Program-made: the position numbers and the translations under genes
Notes under the pieces: model-generated
Database searches by the model: none
What the model saw: the letters and a program-made list of their open reading frames with translations, nothing else
Told to the model about the DNA's origin: nothing
Assembly: GCA_963798505.1 (NCBI GenBank)
Contig: CAWCTX010000009.1
Span: forward strand, 372,001 to 436,000
Direction: 5' to 3'
Length of the DNA stretch: 64,000 bases
Origin: CAVWSM01 sp963798505
GTDB lineage: Bacteria; Actinomycetota; Actinomycetes; Jiangellales; Jiangellaceae
Part shown: positions 53,132 to 61,757 of the stretch, in pieces
How positions within the stretch are numbered: position 1 is the first letter of the stretch
Layout: the number at the start of each line of letters is the position of its first letter

Positions 53132-53280
53132 TCCCTCGCTTCGGCCGACGAGGAACCGGTAACTCCATGTCGTATGCGCTGAAGTTTCCCCGCTGAGCGT
53201 CGCCGCCCCATAAACCCGACTTGGCAGGTTGCGCATTCACCCGTCCCAGCAACCGAGCCGTCAGCGTGATCGTGCGGCGC

Positions 53281-54277
53281 CTAGCCAATCACCGCGTGCA
53301 GCAGCCAGTACGCGACCGCGGCCATGGCCGCTGCCATCGGGAAGGTCAGGATCCACGCGGTGACGATGTTGCCGGCGACCCCCCAGCGGACCGCCGACAA
53401 CCGTTTGGTGGCGCCGACGCCCATGATCGCTGAGGTGATCGTGTGCGTCGTCGAGATGGGTGCACCGAAACCGATGGCGGCGGTATAGAGCACGCCAGCA
53501 GCAGTCGACTCGGAGGCAAAACCGCGCGCCGGGTCGAGCTCGATGACTCGGCGGCCGAGCGTCCGCATGATGCGCCAGCCGCCGGCGTAGGTGCCCAGGC
53601 GAGATAGCGCCCGCGGCCGCGAACACCACCCACGGCGGGATCTCCCCGTTGTCCTCCAGGTAGCCGCCCGTGACGAGTGCGAGCACGATCACGCCCATCG
53701 TCTTCTGGGCATCCTGCAACCCGTGTCCGAGCGCCATCGCCGACGCCGAGAACGTCTGCGCGATGCGGAAGCCGCGGTTGGTGCGTGCCGGGTTGCGCTT
53801 ATAGAAGATCCACGAGATCACGATCATCAGCAGGAACGCGACGCCGAACCCGACCACCGGCGAGACCACCATCGGGATGAGCACCTTGCTCACGATGGTG
53901 TCCCAGTGCACCGTCGACGCCGACGCCAGGCCGGCACCCACCAGCCCGCCGATCAAGGCGTGCGATGACGACGACGGCAGACCGAAATACCAGGTGATGA
54001 GGTTCCAGGCGATGGCTCCGACGAGACCGCCGAGCACGACGACCAAGCCTTGCGAACCATCGGGTGCGGCGATCGTCTCACTGACGGTCTCGGCGACCTC
54101 CTGCCCCAGGAACGCGCCGATGAGGTTCATGATCGCTGCAATCGCCAAGGCTACTCGCGGTGTGAGCGCGCGGGTCGACACCGAGGTGGCGATCGCGTTG
54201 GCCGCGTCGTGGAAACCGTTGGTGTAGTCGAACACCAGCGCCACGACGACGACGGCGATGATGAGGGCGAGCTCCAC
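53281..54277 (-). CDS. pit: low-affinity inorganic phosphate transporter, PiT family (one frameshift)
   Basis: PiT proteins move metal-phosphate by proton symport. The N-terminal half has the PiT signature FDYTNGFHDAANAIATSVSTRAL, then GLPSSSSHALIGGLVGAGLA. After a shift near 53600 the second repeat has GFGAPISTTHTITSAIMGVG and ends in a helix. About 332 aa once corrected. GTG 54277 is 2 nt after the DUF47 stop, so the two form an operon. Confidence 0.9.
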
Positions 54278-54279
54278 GC

Positions 54280-54891
54280 TCAGGACTCCTTGAGCGCGAT
54301 CTGCTCGATCGTGTTGGCCACATGCTCGAACGCGTCTGCCGACGCCTCCAGAGCCTCGACCACACCCTGCAGCTTGAGCACATCGAGCGCCTCGTACTCG
54401 CCGGAGAACAACCGAGCGAGCAACCGCCGGTGGATCTGGTCGGCCTCGTTCTCCAGGCGGTTGATCTCGATCCAGTACTCCTTGAGCCCGGACATGCTGC
54501 GCAGCTTGGGCATCGCCTCGGCGGTGAGCGCGGCCGCCCGCTGCAGCACGTCAACCTGGTCGGTGATCTCTTCCGGGAGCACCTTGAGCCGGTAGAGCAC
54601 CATGAGGTCGACCGCCGCCTCCATCTCGTCGAGGACGTCGTCCAGGCCTGCCGCGAGCCGGTAGATGTCCTCCCGGTCGAACGGTGTGACGAACGTCGAG
54701 TTGACCCGTCGGATGATGGCGTGGGTCACCTCGTCGCCCTCATGCTCGACGTCGCGCATCCGCAGCGCGATCTCCGGCCGGTCGGCGCCATCGGCGAGCG
54801 CCTCGGCGAGGAGTGTGACCCCCGCCACCACGTTGTCCGCGGAGGAGGTGAACAGGTCGTAGAACGCCGTGTCACGGGGCGTGAGTCGCAC
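54280..54891 (-). CDS. DUF47/PhoU-like phosphate transport regulator
   Basis: This 203-aa all-helical protein of the DUF47 family usually precedes pit and is thought to control it. FYDLFTSSADNVVAGVTLLAEAL, DVEHEGDEVTHAIIRRVNSTFVTPFDREDIYRLAAGLDDVLDEME and RLENEADQIHRRLLARLF are family hallmarks (PhoU-like E/DxxxD metal motifs). GTG 54891 has GGAG about 10 nt upstream. A true PhoU is not in this window. Confidence 0.9.
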   Translation of the reverse strand: MRLTPRDTAFYDLFTSSADNVVAGVTLLAEALADGADRPEIALRMRDVEHEGDEVTHAIIRRVNSTFVTPFDREDIYRLAAGLDDVLDEMEAAVDLMVLYRLKVLPEEITDQVDVLQRAAALTAEAMPKLRSMSGLKEYWIEINRLENEADQIHRRLLARLFSGEYEALDVLKLQGVVEALEASADAFEHVANTIEQIALKES

Positions 54892-54963
54892 TAGTCATCT
54901 CCGTCTGGGCGGGTGGGGCGTCGAAATGGTACGTGGATTGCGCCCGCCGCTGTGTCGATGCCC

Positions 54964-55599
54964 TTAAAAGAAGCCGGGGAGGTTGACCGCCCAGTCGGGG
55001 ATCTCCCCTGGCCACCAACTCGTGCCATAGCTCTCGTAGGCCATACCGAGCACCCACGCGACCACGAACAACCCCGCGGGGAGGACCCAGCCCGCGCGGC
55101 GGCTCCGGGTGATCCGGGTGATCGCCCAGAGTCCGACCTCCCGTGGGCGCCGGGCACCCGGGCCGGTCCAGGCGACCAAGGCACCCGCCACCCCCGCGGC
55201 CAGCAGCGAGCCGCGCGCTTGGGCGCCGGAGGCGTGGACGAGGACGCCCGCGATGAAGGCGACGGCATAGACGGGCACGAGCTGCAGCGCCGCACCTACG
55301 AATGCTCGAATCCCATGCCACGGGCTGCTCAGCACGCCGATGACGACGTCGCTCCGGTGCGGGCCCCCGCGGATCCGGCGCCGCTCCCACAAAGCCCGGC
55401 CGGCGAGCCACATCCCACGCCCCGCGAAGAGCAGGAGGAACACCACCACCAGGGCAAGGTTGGGCAGCAGGGCGGTCAGCATCGCGATGGCGGCGAGCAG
55501 ACCGAGCTGCGCCACACGGGTGCGCAGCACCGATCCCCCGCCCGCATCAGATGCCGCCGGCCGGATTCGACGCCCCCGGCGGATTCGACGCAATGGCAC
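54964..55599 (-). CDS. membrane domain downstream of the Ser/Thr kinase (possibly its C-terminus)
   Basis: This 211-aa open frame has five to six hydrophobic helices (VAQLGLLAAIAMLTALLPNLALVVVFLLLF, FVGAALQLVPVYAVAFIAGVLV, GWVLPAGLFVVAWVLGMAY) and ends WAVNLPGFF. The first residues (PLRRIRRGRRIRPAAS) come from palindromic repeat sequence. It begins inside the end of the kinase frame, and I recall Nocardioides kinases with a similar C-terminal membrane part. The simplest reading is one about 540-aa kinase whose linker carries the repeat and an indel. A separate coupled gene is possible. Confidence 0.6.
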   Translation of the reverse strand: MPLRRIRRGRRIRPAASDAGGGSVLRTRVAQLGLLAAIAMLTALLPNLALVVVFLLLFAGRGMWLAGRALWERRRIRGGPHRSDVVIGVLSSPWHGIRAFVGAALQLVPVYAVAFIAGVLVHASGAQARGSLLAAGVAGALVAWTGPGARRPREVGLWAITRITRSRRAGWVLPAGLFVVAWVLGMAYESYGTSWWPGEIPDWAVNLPGFF

Positions 55600-56585
55600 C
55601 CGGCGTCGGACCTATCGACGCGGGGTGTCCTTGTGTCGGGGAAGCGGGCGCGGCGGCGCGCGGCGGGAGGCAGGTCGATGCGGGTGGGCGGAGTGACGCG
55701 ACCGACGACCGCGGTCGACGGGGCGGGCGCGACGAGCACGGTGGCGTCGGGTCGCCCCACTGCCATGGTGACCGGCTCAGCGACGACCGCGGCCGGCGAC
55801 GGCACCAGCCCCAGGCCCACCCGAAGGTCAGCGATCGACGGGCGCCGGGCCGGCTCCACCGCCAGGCCGGCTCGCAGAAGTCCACGTAGCGGATCGGGGA
55901 GCCCGTCGAGGGCCGCCTCCCCGCGCCGGATGCGATCGAGCACGACGACGTCAGGCCCGGTTCCGTACGGCGCCCGACCGGTGGCCGCAAAGGCGATCGT
56001 GGCGGCGAGGCCGTGCACGTCTGTGGCGGGCGTGGGGTCGAGCCCGGCGACCGTCTCGGGTGCCAGGTAGCCCGGCGTGCCGACCACCAGGCCGGTCGCC
56101 GTCAGCCGGGTGTCGTCGAGCGCCCGCGCGAGGCCGAAATCGATCAGCACGGGCTCGCCGTTGTGCAGCAGGACGTTGCCCGGCTTCACGTCGCGGTGGA
56201 CGAGGCCAGCGGCGTGTACGGAGTCGAGCGCGTCGAGGAGGCCGGCCGTCAGGCGCCGCAGCGCGTCGGCGCGGAGCGGGCCGTGGTCACGGACGACGGA
56301 GTCCAGTGACTGCCCGGGGACGTAGCGGGTGACGACGTACGGCGTCGGGCCGGTCACGTCGGCGTCGAGCACCTCCGCGACATGGTGGCCGCGCACCCGC
56401 TGGGTCGCCACGACCTCGCGGGCCAGCCGTTGACGCGCGTCGGCGCCGGCCAGCATGTGCGGGCGCAGCACCTTGAGCGCGACGAGGGTGCCGTCAGCGG
56501 CCGCGGCGAGGTGCACGACCCCCATGCCGCCCTCGCCCAGGACGTGCAGGAGCCGGTAGGAACCCAGCTCATCCGGCGCACTCAC
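55476..56585 (-). CDS. Hanks-type serine/threonine protein kinase
   Basis: The kinase domain spans residues 8-260: Gly loop LGEGGMGVVHLA, VAIK-type Lys in LVALKVLRPH, catalytic loop GLVHRDVKPGNVLLHNG, DFG motif LIDFGLARALDDT and PE motif GTPGYLAPETV. A Pro/Ala/Val-rich linker follows. GTG 56585 is the proposed start because TACCGT lies 7 nt upstream (leaderless). The last about 60 codons of this frame run through a 57-bp palindromic repeat and are unlikely to be the original C-terminus, which probably continues into the membrane domain at 55599-54964. Confidence 0.85.
   Translation of the reverse strand: MSAPDELGSYRLLHVLGEGGMGVVHLAAAADGTLVALKVLRPHMLAGADARQRLAREVVATQRVRGHHVAEVLDADVTGPTPYVVTRYVPGQSLDSVVRDHGPLRADALRRLTAGLLDALDSVHAAGLVHRDVKPGNVLLHNGEPVLIDFGLARALDDTRLTATGLVVGTPGYLAPETVAGLDPTPATDVHGLAATIAFAATGRAPYGTGPDVVVLDRIRRGEAALDGLPDPLRGLLRAGLAVEPARRPSIADLRVGLGLVPSPAAVVAEPVTMAVGRPDATVLVAPAPSTAVVGRVTPPTRIDLPPAARRRARFPDTRTPRVDRSDAGCHCVESAGGVESGRRHLMRAGDRCCAPVWRSSVCSPPSRC
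55584..55640. repeat. 57-bp palindromic repeat, family 2, copy 2
   Basis: It has the same length and, read in reverse orientation, the same central sequence as the copy at 45188 (18 of 23 central bases match). Its arms are imperfect (about 12 of 17 bp). It lies in the kinase linker; a partial extra GGATTCGACGC occurs just before it at about 55563. Confidence 0.7.
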
Positions 56586-56592
56586 GGACACG

Positions 56593-56598
56593 ACGGTA
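56593..56598 (-). promoter_or_regulatory. -10 box (TACCGT) of leaderless kinase gene
   Basis: Minus-strand TACCGT ends 7 nt before GTG 56585. It argues against GTG 56591, which is only 1 nt from the box. Confidence 0.45.
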
Positions 56599-56615
56599 TC
56601 CGAGTGCGTACGGCG

Positions 56616-57978
56616 TCACGAGAGGTCGGCCAGCGCCGCCTCGATGCCCCGGTGGATCGTTGGGTAGGCCCAGATCATGTGCCGCAGCACGTCGAGCGGC
56701 ACCTGCCCGGCAATGGCGACGGACAGCGCGCCGAGCACCTCCCCGCCCGTCGGCCCGGCAGAGGTGCCTCCCACGAGCACGCCCTGGTCGGCGTCGGCGA
56801 CGAGCTTGATGAAGCCCTCGTTGCCCGCCTTGTGGATCCAGCCGCGCGCGGTGGACGGCACCTGCGTGGAGCCGACCATGACCCGCAGACCCTGCTCGCG
56901 GGCCTGCGCCTCGGTGCGGCCGACCCCGCCGACCTCCGGGTCGGTGAAGGTCACCCGCGGCATCGCCGCATAGTCGGCTCCCGGCCCGTCCTCGCCGAGG
57001 ATGTCCCGCACGACGAGGCCGGCGTGGTACATCGACACGTGAGTGAACGCACCCACGCCGACGATGTCGCCCATGGCGTAGACACCGTCGGACACCCGCA
57101 TGCGGTCGTCGACAGGCACCGCCCGAGCCGAACGGTCGACGCCAACCGCGTCCAGGCCCACGCCGGCGATGTCGATGCGGCGGCCGGTGGCGACGAGCAG
57201 CCGCTCGGCCGTAAGCGTGTCGCCGTTGTCGAGGGTCAACCGGAACCGACCGTCGTGCTCGACCCGCACCGCCTTGGCACTCGTGCGGACGCCGATGCCT
57301 TCGCCCTCGAACACTTTGGCGACGAGCTCGCCCGACTCCGGCTCCTCCAGCGGCAGCAGATGGTCGACGGCCTCGACGACCGTGACCTGCGTGCCGAACC
57401 GCGCGAAGACCTGCCCGAGCTCGCACCCGATCGCCCCGCCGCCCAGGACGATCAACGACTCCGGTGGCTCGGTGGCCTCGATCGCCTCCCGGTTGGTCCA
57501 GAAGGGGGTGCCGGCCAGGCCGTCGATCGGCGGCACCGCGGGCTCGGTGCCCGTGTTGACGACGATCGCCTTTCGTGCGGCCACCTCGGTCTCGGTGCCG
57601 TCGTTGCTGACGCGTACGAGACCGGGGCCGGAGATGCAGCCCGGCGCCACGGAGGAATGTGCCGCCTTTGTCCTCGAGCCGCCGCACCGCGACCGTGTCG
57701 TCCCAGTTGTCGGTGGCCTCTTCCCTTATCCGGGCAGCGACGGGGGCCCACGACGGCCGCACCTCGGACTCACCCGCCATCCCCGGAATGCGCCTGCCCT
57801 CGGCCAGCAGGTTGGCGGCTCGGATCATCATCTTGCTGGGCACACAGCCGTAATAGGGGCACTCGCCACCGACGAGGCGCCGCTCGACCCCGACCACGGA
57901 GAGCCCGGCCTGCGCGAGGCGCCCTGCCACGTCCTCCCCGCCTGGTCCCAAGCCGATGACGACAACGTCGGTGTCCAT
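56616..57978 (-). CDS. dihydrolipoamide dehydrogenase-like / mercuric reductase-like flavoprotein (one frameshift)
   Basis: This class I pyridine nucleotide-disulfide oxidoreductase has N-terminal DVVVIGLGPGGEDVAGRLAQAGLSVVGVE for FAD and a redox motif GGECPYYGCVPSKMMI with the CxxxxC disulfide. After a shift near 57650 it has the NAD(P) motif LIVLGGGAIGCELGQVFARFGTQVTVVE, DGVYAMGDIVGVGAFTH and PRVTFTDPEVGGVG. The C-terminal active-site His-x4-Glu of Lpd is replaced by YPTIHRGIEAAL, typical of the broad mercuric reductase-like group. ATG 57978 has GGAGG. Substrate unknown. Confidence 0.85.
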
Positions 57979-58013
57979 GGTGGCCTCCAGCACGGGCCGT
58001 GGGAGTGCGGACG

Positions 58014-58857
58014 CTAGGTGGTGACCTCACGAAGGATGCGCAATCGATCCTTGTGCCAAACCCGAGCGACCGTCGCGGCGACGCCGATCACTGCGGCCCC
58101 GGCCACGGCGTCGAGCGTGAAGTGGTTGCCCGTGGCAACGACGACAGCTGTCGCGAACAGCGGGTAGCCGACGCCCAGGGCGCGGAAGGCCGGAGTGCCC
58201 CAGCCGTACAGCATCCAGCCGCACCAGACCGCCCAGCCGACATGCATCGACGGGAACGCCGCGAACTCGTTGGTCCACGGGGCGGTGCCGGGCGGTGCGC
58301 TGGCATGGGTGCCCCACCAACCGAAGTCGGCGTAGTTGGCCATCACGTCGATGAACCCGGCGCCGATGAGCCGCGGTGGCGCCAACGGCACCAGCCAGTA
58401 GCAAGCCAGCGCGATCAGCGTCGCGATGACCAGCACGTCGCGAGCGAACGGATAGATCTCGGGCCGTCGCGCCCGGGTCCACAGCAAGGACGGCCAGCGT
58501 GACGACATAGTGCATGGTCGCGTAGGCGTAGCAGGCGACAACCGCGACCGCGGTGTGGGTGTTGGTCCACTCGACGAGGGGGAGCTCGAAGTCGAGCATC
58601 AGGGCCCGCTCCACGTCGAGCAGCCGGTAGGCGTTGCGCAGGGCGGCGGATGCGTCGTCGGCGGCAGCCAGGCGAGCGAGCTGTGTAGGCGCCCCAGACG
58701 GCGACCAGGATGCCGAGCTCGGCCCACCAGGGCAGCTGGTGGGCCGGAGACGCTGCAACGGAGACAGGCGGCTGCTGTCGAGCGTCGACGCCACCCCGTC
58801 TCGCACCCGAACCTCCCAGTCAGCCCAGCGGCACAATGCCGCCGGACGACCCAGCAC
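58014..58857 (-). CDS. PAP2/inositol-phosphorylceramide-synthase-like membrane protein (frameshifted)
   Basis: This membrane phosphatase of the PAP2 superfamily has the motifs AAFPSMHVGWAVWCGW (S-x-H of motif 2) and ATGNHFTLDAVAGA (motif 3 His). PLAPPRLIGAGFIDVM precedes them. The N-terminal part (RLLDVERALMLDFELPLVEWTNTH) and a transmembrane segment lie in another frame, with shifts near 58710 and 58480. Likely about 275 aa from GTG 58857. Relatives act on phospholipid or inositol lipids; the substrate is not predictable. Confidence 0.75.
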
Positions 58858-59000
58858 GAAAAGAAGCCCCGACCCCCTAGAAGCCGAAGCTCTATCCGGC
58901 AGAGCCTAACCAGCGCAACGGCTCCTCCGCCCGGATTTATGCCCGAGCCGTGCCCGATTTTGCCATGATTCGTCGCTTGCCCAACTCGGGACCAGCGCCC

Positions 59001-59006
59001 TAGAGT
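59001..59006 (+). promoter_or_regulatory. -10 box (TAGAGT) of leaderless pafB
   Basis: TAGAGT ends 7 nt before GTG 59014 with no Shine-Dalgarno. Confidence 0.55.
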
Positions 59007-59013
59007 CGGACCC

Positions 59014-59931
59014 GTGCCAGGTGGACGGGACCAACGAGCGCCGCTCGAGCGGCTGGTCCGGCTGCTGTCCGTGCTGTGGCAGGCAGGCGACCGCGGGCTG
59101 CCGACCGCCCGGCTGGTGGCGGTCGGCGCCTACGGCGGCGAGGACGAGGCCGGACAGCGGCGGCAGCTGACTCGCGACATCAGCGAGCTCAACCGGTTGG
59201 GCTACGACATCCGCAACGTCGCGCCCGAGGGAGCCGACGCGAGCTACCGCCTGGTCGCCCGCGACAACCGGCTGCGGGTCTCGCTGTCCCTCCCCCAGCA
59301 GGTCCAGCTCGTGCGGGCCGCGCAGATCGCCCGGCTCGACGAGCGGACTGGTCGGTCGCTGGGCGTCACCGAGGTGCCCAGCGCCAATGACGTACGGGTG
59401 GAAGCGCGCAGCACGCCGGCGCATCTCGACGCTGTCCTGCGGGCGGTCACCAAGCAGTGCCTCGTGCGGTTCGGCTACAACGGCAAGGGCCGAGTCGTGC
59501 ATCCGCACGTGGTCTTTCCGGGCGCCTCCGGCTGGTATCTCGAGGGTCACGAGGAGGGCACCGACCTCGCCAAAGTCTTCGTCGTCGCACGCATGGCCGA
59601 CGTGCGCATCGACTCCCCCGGCACCGCCGACCAACCGTCCAGACCCCGCCGTAAGCAGCTCGACCCCATGACGTGGCAGGTCGACCCGCCCACCGCCGTC
59701 GACATCGAGACCACCCCGGAGCATCGGCTGCATGTCGAGGCGACGCTCGGCATTCCCGAGTCCGCCCGGGATGACGGCGGGCGGGTCAAGCTGACGCTGC
59801 GCGTGACGCACCGCGCTGCGTTCCGGGCGCGGCTGTACGAGCTCGGCCGGCGCGTCCGGGTGCTCGGCCCCGACGACGTCCGCGACGAGATCATCGCCGA
59901 GCTGACCGCGATCGCGGAGCCCGCGCGATGA
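59014..59931 (+). CDS. pafB: WYL-domain regulator PafB
   Basis: This 305-aa protein has an N-terminal helix-turn-helix (ERLVRLLSVLWQAGDRGLPTARL) followed by QLTRDISELNRLGYDIRNV, a WYL domain (CLVRFGYNGKGRVVHPHVVFPGASGWYLEGH) and a C-terminal extension. PafB and PafC form the activator of the mycobacterial RecA-independent DNA-damage response, with the WYL domains thought to sense single-stranded DNA. It is leaderless from GTG 59014 and overlaps pafC. No proteasome gene is in the window. Confidence 0.85.
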   Translation: MPGGRDQRAPLERLVRLLSVLWQAGDRGLPTARLVAVGAYGGEDEAGQRRQLTRDISELNRLGYDIRNVAPEGADASYRLVARDNRLRVSLSLPQQVQLVRAAQIARLDERTGRSLGVTEVPSANDVRVEARSTPAHLDAVLRAVTKQCLVRFGYNGKGRVVHPHVVFPGASGWYLEGHEEGTDLAKVFVVARMADVRIDSPGTADQPSRPRRKQLDPMTWQVDPPTAVDIETTPEHRLHVEATLGIPESARDDGGRVKLTLRVTHRAAFRARLYELGRRVRVLGPDDVRDEIIAELTAIAEPAR

Positions 59932-60908
59932 CGGCGCAGCCACTCTATGCGCGACGCCTGGCGCGGGTCGCCCGGGTGCTCGAGCTGCTGGCACTGCACC
60001 CGGACGGTTTGCGCGTCCGCGAGCTGGCCCGGGAGGTCGGCGCCACCGAGGCCGAGCTGCGCGAGGAGCTGCTGGCCTTCTACACCGCGGATGTCGGCCC
60101 CGGCGACCTGCACGGCCTGCTGCGCGCCGACGTCATCGCGTTCGTCGGCGCCGATGGGGGCGACGAGGATCCCGAGCGTGCCGAGATCGTGCGGGTCAAG
60201 GGTGACCAGCTCGCCGGGGAGCTCGGCGTCGACTATCTGACGGCCGGCGAGCTGTCGCAGGTCTACCTCGCCGGGCGGCGGCTGCTGCAAGTCGAGCCCG
60301 ACAACGCCGAGCTGGCCTCGGCGCTCGAGACGCTCGAGGCCACCACGCTGCAAGGAGTGCAGGCTCGGTCCGACGACTGGCAGGCCGAGGTGGCCGACCG
60401 GCTGCGCACCGCCGTGCGCGAGCGGCGGCTCGTGCGCGTCACCTACGCGCGGGCATGGCTGCCAGGCGTGCTGGAGCGAGTCCTGCAGCCGTACGCCATG
60501 CACAGCACTCGCCGCGGCTGGGAGCTCGACGCCGGCAGACCGGAGGAGCCCGGCACGGTGCGCACCTATCTCGCCACGGGCATGCAGACCGTCGAGGTCC
60601 TGGGCGACAGGTTCGTTCCGCCCGCCGACGCCGACGCCGCGGTCGCGGCCAACCGTGCCACCCACGCGGTCGACCTGGTGCTGCCGCATCACGCGAAGTG
60701 GGTGGTCGACCGGTTCGCCGAGTCGGTGAGTGTGCTCAGCGAGGACGAGGAGTCGGTGAGTGTCCGCGCCTCGTTGCTTGCCCCCGTGGAGCAACGACTG
60801 GGGCTCATGATGGTGATCGCCGGCCCCGACGCGTTCGTCGTGTCGCCGGACTCGCTCGTCGACGCCGGCGTCGAGCTGGCCCGTGAGCTGCTGGAGCACC
60901 ACCGGTAG
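59928..60908 (+). CDS. pafC: WYL-domain regulator PafC
   Basis: This 326-aa partner of PafB has an N-terminal winged helix (ARLARVARVLELLALHPDGLRVRELAREVGATEAELREEL) and a WYL domain with VRVTYARAWLPGVLERVLQPYAMHSTRRGWELDA. The C-terminal domain ends with AGVELARELLEHH. ATG 59928 overlaps the pafB stop (ATGA). The two are co-expressed and act as a heterodimer in mycobacteria. Confidence 0.85.
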   Translation: MTAQPLYARRLARVARVLELLALHPDGLRVRELAREVGATEAELREELLAFYTADVGPGDLHGLLRADVIAFVGADGGDEDPERAEIVRVKGDQLAGELGVDYLTAGELSQVYLAGRRLLQVEPDNAELASALETLEATTLQGVQARSDDWQAEVADRLRTAVRERRLVRVTYARAWLPGVLERVLQPYAMHSTRRGWELDAGRPEEPGTVRTYLATGMQTVEVLGDRFVPPADADAAVAANRATHAVDLVLPHHAKWVVDRFAESVSVLSEDEESVSVRASLLAPVEQRLGLMMVIAGPDAFVVSPDSLVDAGVELARELLEHHR

Positions 60909-60918
60909 GCAGACAGCG

Positions 60919-60956
60919 CGAAGCGCCGCTCCTCGAACTCGAGGAGCGGCGCTTCG
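60919..60956. terminator. bidirectional hairpin between pafC and the convergent membrane gene
   Basis: Complementary arms 60919-60936 and 60939-60956 form an inverted repeat of 18 bp around AC; in RNA the loop would be about 6 nt. It lies 11 nt after pafC and 13 nt before the end of the facing gene, a suitable place to terminate both. No long T-run. Confidence 0.75.
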
Positions 60957-60968
60957 TGCCCGGTGGGG

Positions 60969-61670
60969 TCAGGTGGTCGTCGATCGCTGCCGCGACGTCC
61001 CCTTGGCGATCGCGAATGCGAACACGGTGAAACAGACCGTGGTGACCGCACATCCCCACCACATGGCGTTGGAGAGCATGAACGCGGCGTAGCCGACCAC
61101 CACGGCGAGCGGCGCCCACCAACGCACCAGGCCGGCTCGCCACACCGCGAGCGCGGCGAGCGGAAGCCCGACCATGAACCCGACCAGTCCTGGGACCGCG
61201 ATCGCAGCCGGACCCCACATCGTGCTGTTCATGTGCTCCTCGACCGCGACGGTGGCGTCGACGCCGTACAGCTGACCGATCGCCGAGTCGTAGAAGTCGA
61301 CGACCAGCAGCCCTGGCAGCGTGGTCATCCCGACGAAGCCGAGCAGGGCGGCGATGTTGGCCAGCCACACCCCGCGACCTCGTACGAACGCAGCCAGCAG
61401 CAGCGCCGGGGCGATCCAGAACGAGTAGGCCCAGTGGAAACCGAACGACTTGAGCTGCAGCGGCTCCGGGTTCTCCGCGTAGAGCTGGAACAGCTCACGT
61501 CCGGAGATGCCGGCGGCCGGGTCGGCGGCGGCGCCGACGGTCGCGAGGACACCCGCGAGCACGGGAGAGGCGATCAGGAGCCCGCGCCGGATGGCGAGCG
61601 AGACGGGGGCACGGTCGGTGACGGCGGTCTCCGTCGGGGTCGGGATCGCGGCGATGGCTTCGATGGTCAT
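60969..61670 (-). CDS. six-helix membrane protein of unknown function
   Basis: This 233-aa protein has a Thr/Ala-rich cytoplasmic start and about six helices (GLLIASPVLAGVLATVGAA, SFWIAPALLLAAFV, WLANIAALLGFVGMTTLPGLLVV, AIAVPGLVGFMVGLPLAALAVW, WAPLAVVVGYAAFMLSNAMW, AVTTVCFTVFAFAI). ATG 61670 has AAGGAGG in good position, but that site lies in a hairpin. The adjacent two-component system may regulate it. No family recognised. Confidence 0.72.
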   Translation of the reverse strand: MTIEAIAAIPTPTETAVTDRAPVSLAIRRGLLIASPVLAGVLATVGAAADPAAGISGRELFQLYAENPEPLQLKSFGFHWAYSFWIAPALLLAAFVRGRGVWLANIAALLGFVGMTTLPGLLVVDFYDSAIGQLYGVDATVAVEEHMNSTMWGPAAIAVPGLVGFMVGLPLAALAVWRAGLVRWWAPLAVVVGYAAFMLSNAMWWGCAVTTVCFTVFAFAIAKGTSRQRSTTT

Positions 61671-61681
61671 TTCCGGGTCCT

Positions 61682-61709
61682 CCTTGAGCGGTATCGGCCG
61701 CACTCAAGG
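61682..61709 (-). promoter_or_regulatory. hairpin overlapping the ribosome binding site of the six-helix protein
   Basis: CCTTGAGCGG (61682-61691) and its complement at 61698-61709 (one bulged base) form a stem whose end contains the AAGGAGG site. It may be a dimeric regulator operator, for example for the neighbouring response regulator, or a translational switch. Confidence 0.4.
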
Positions 61710-61757
61710 TCCCGCGTCGCCCGCTCAACCGGATCGTTCGCGCGATGGAAATCCGGA

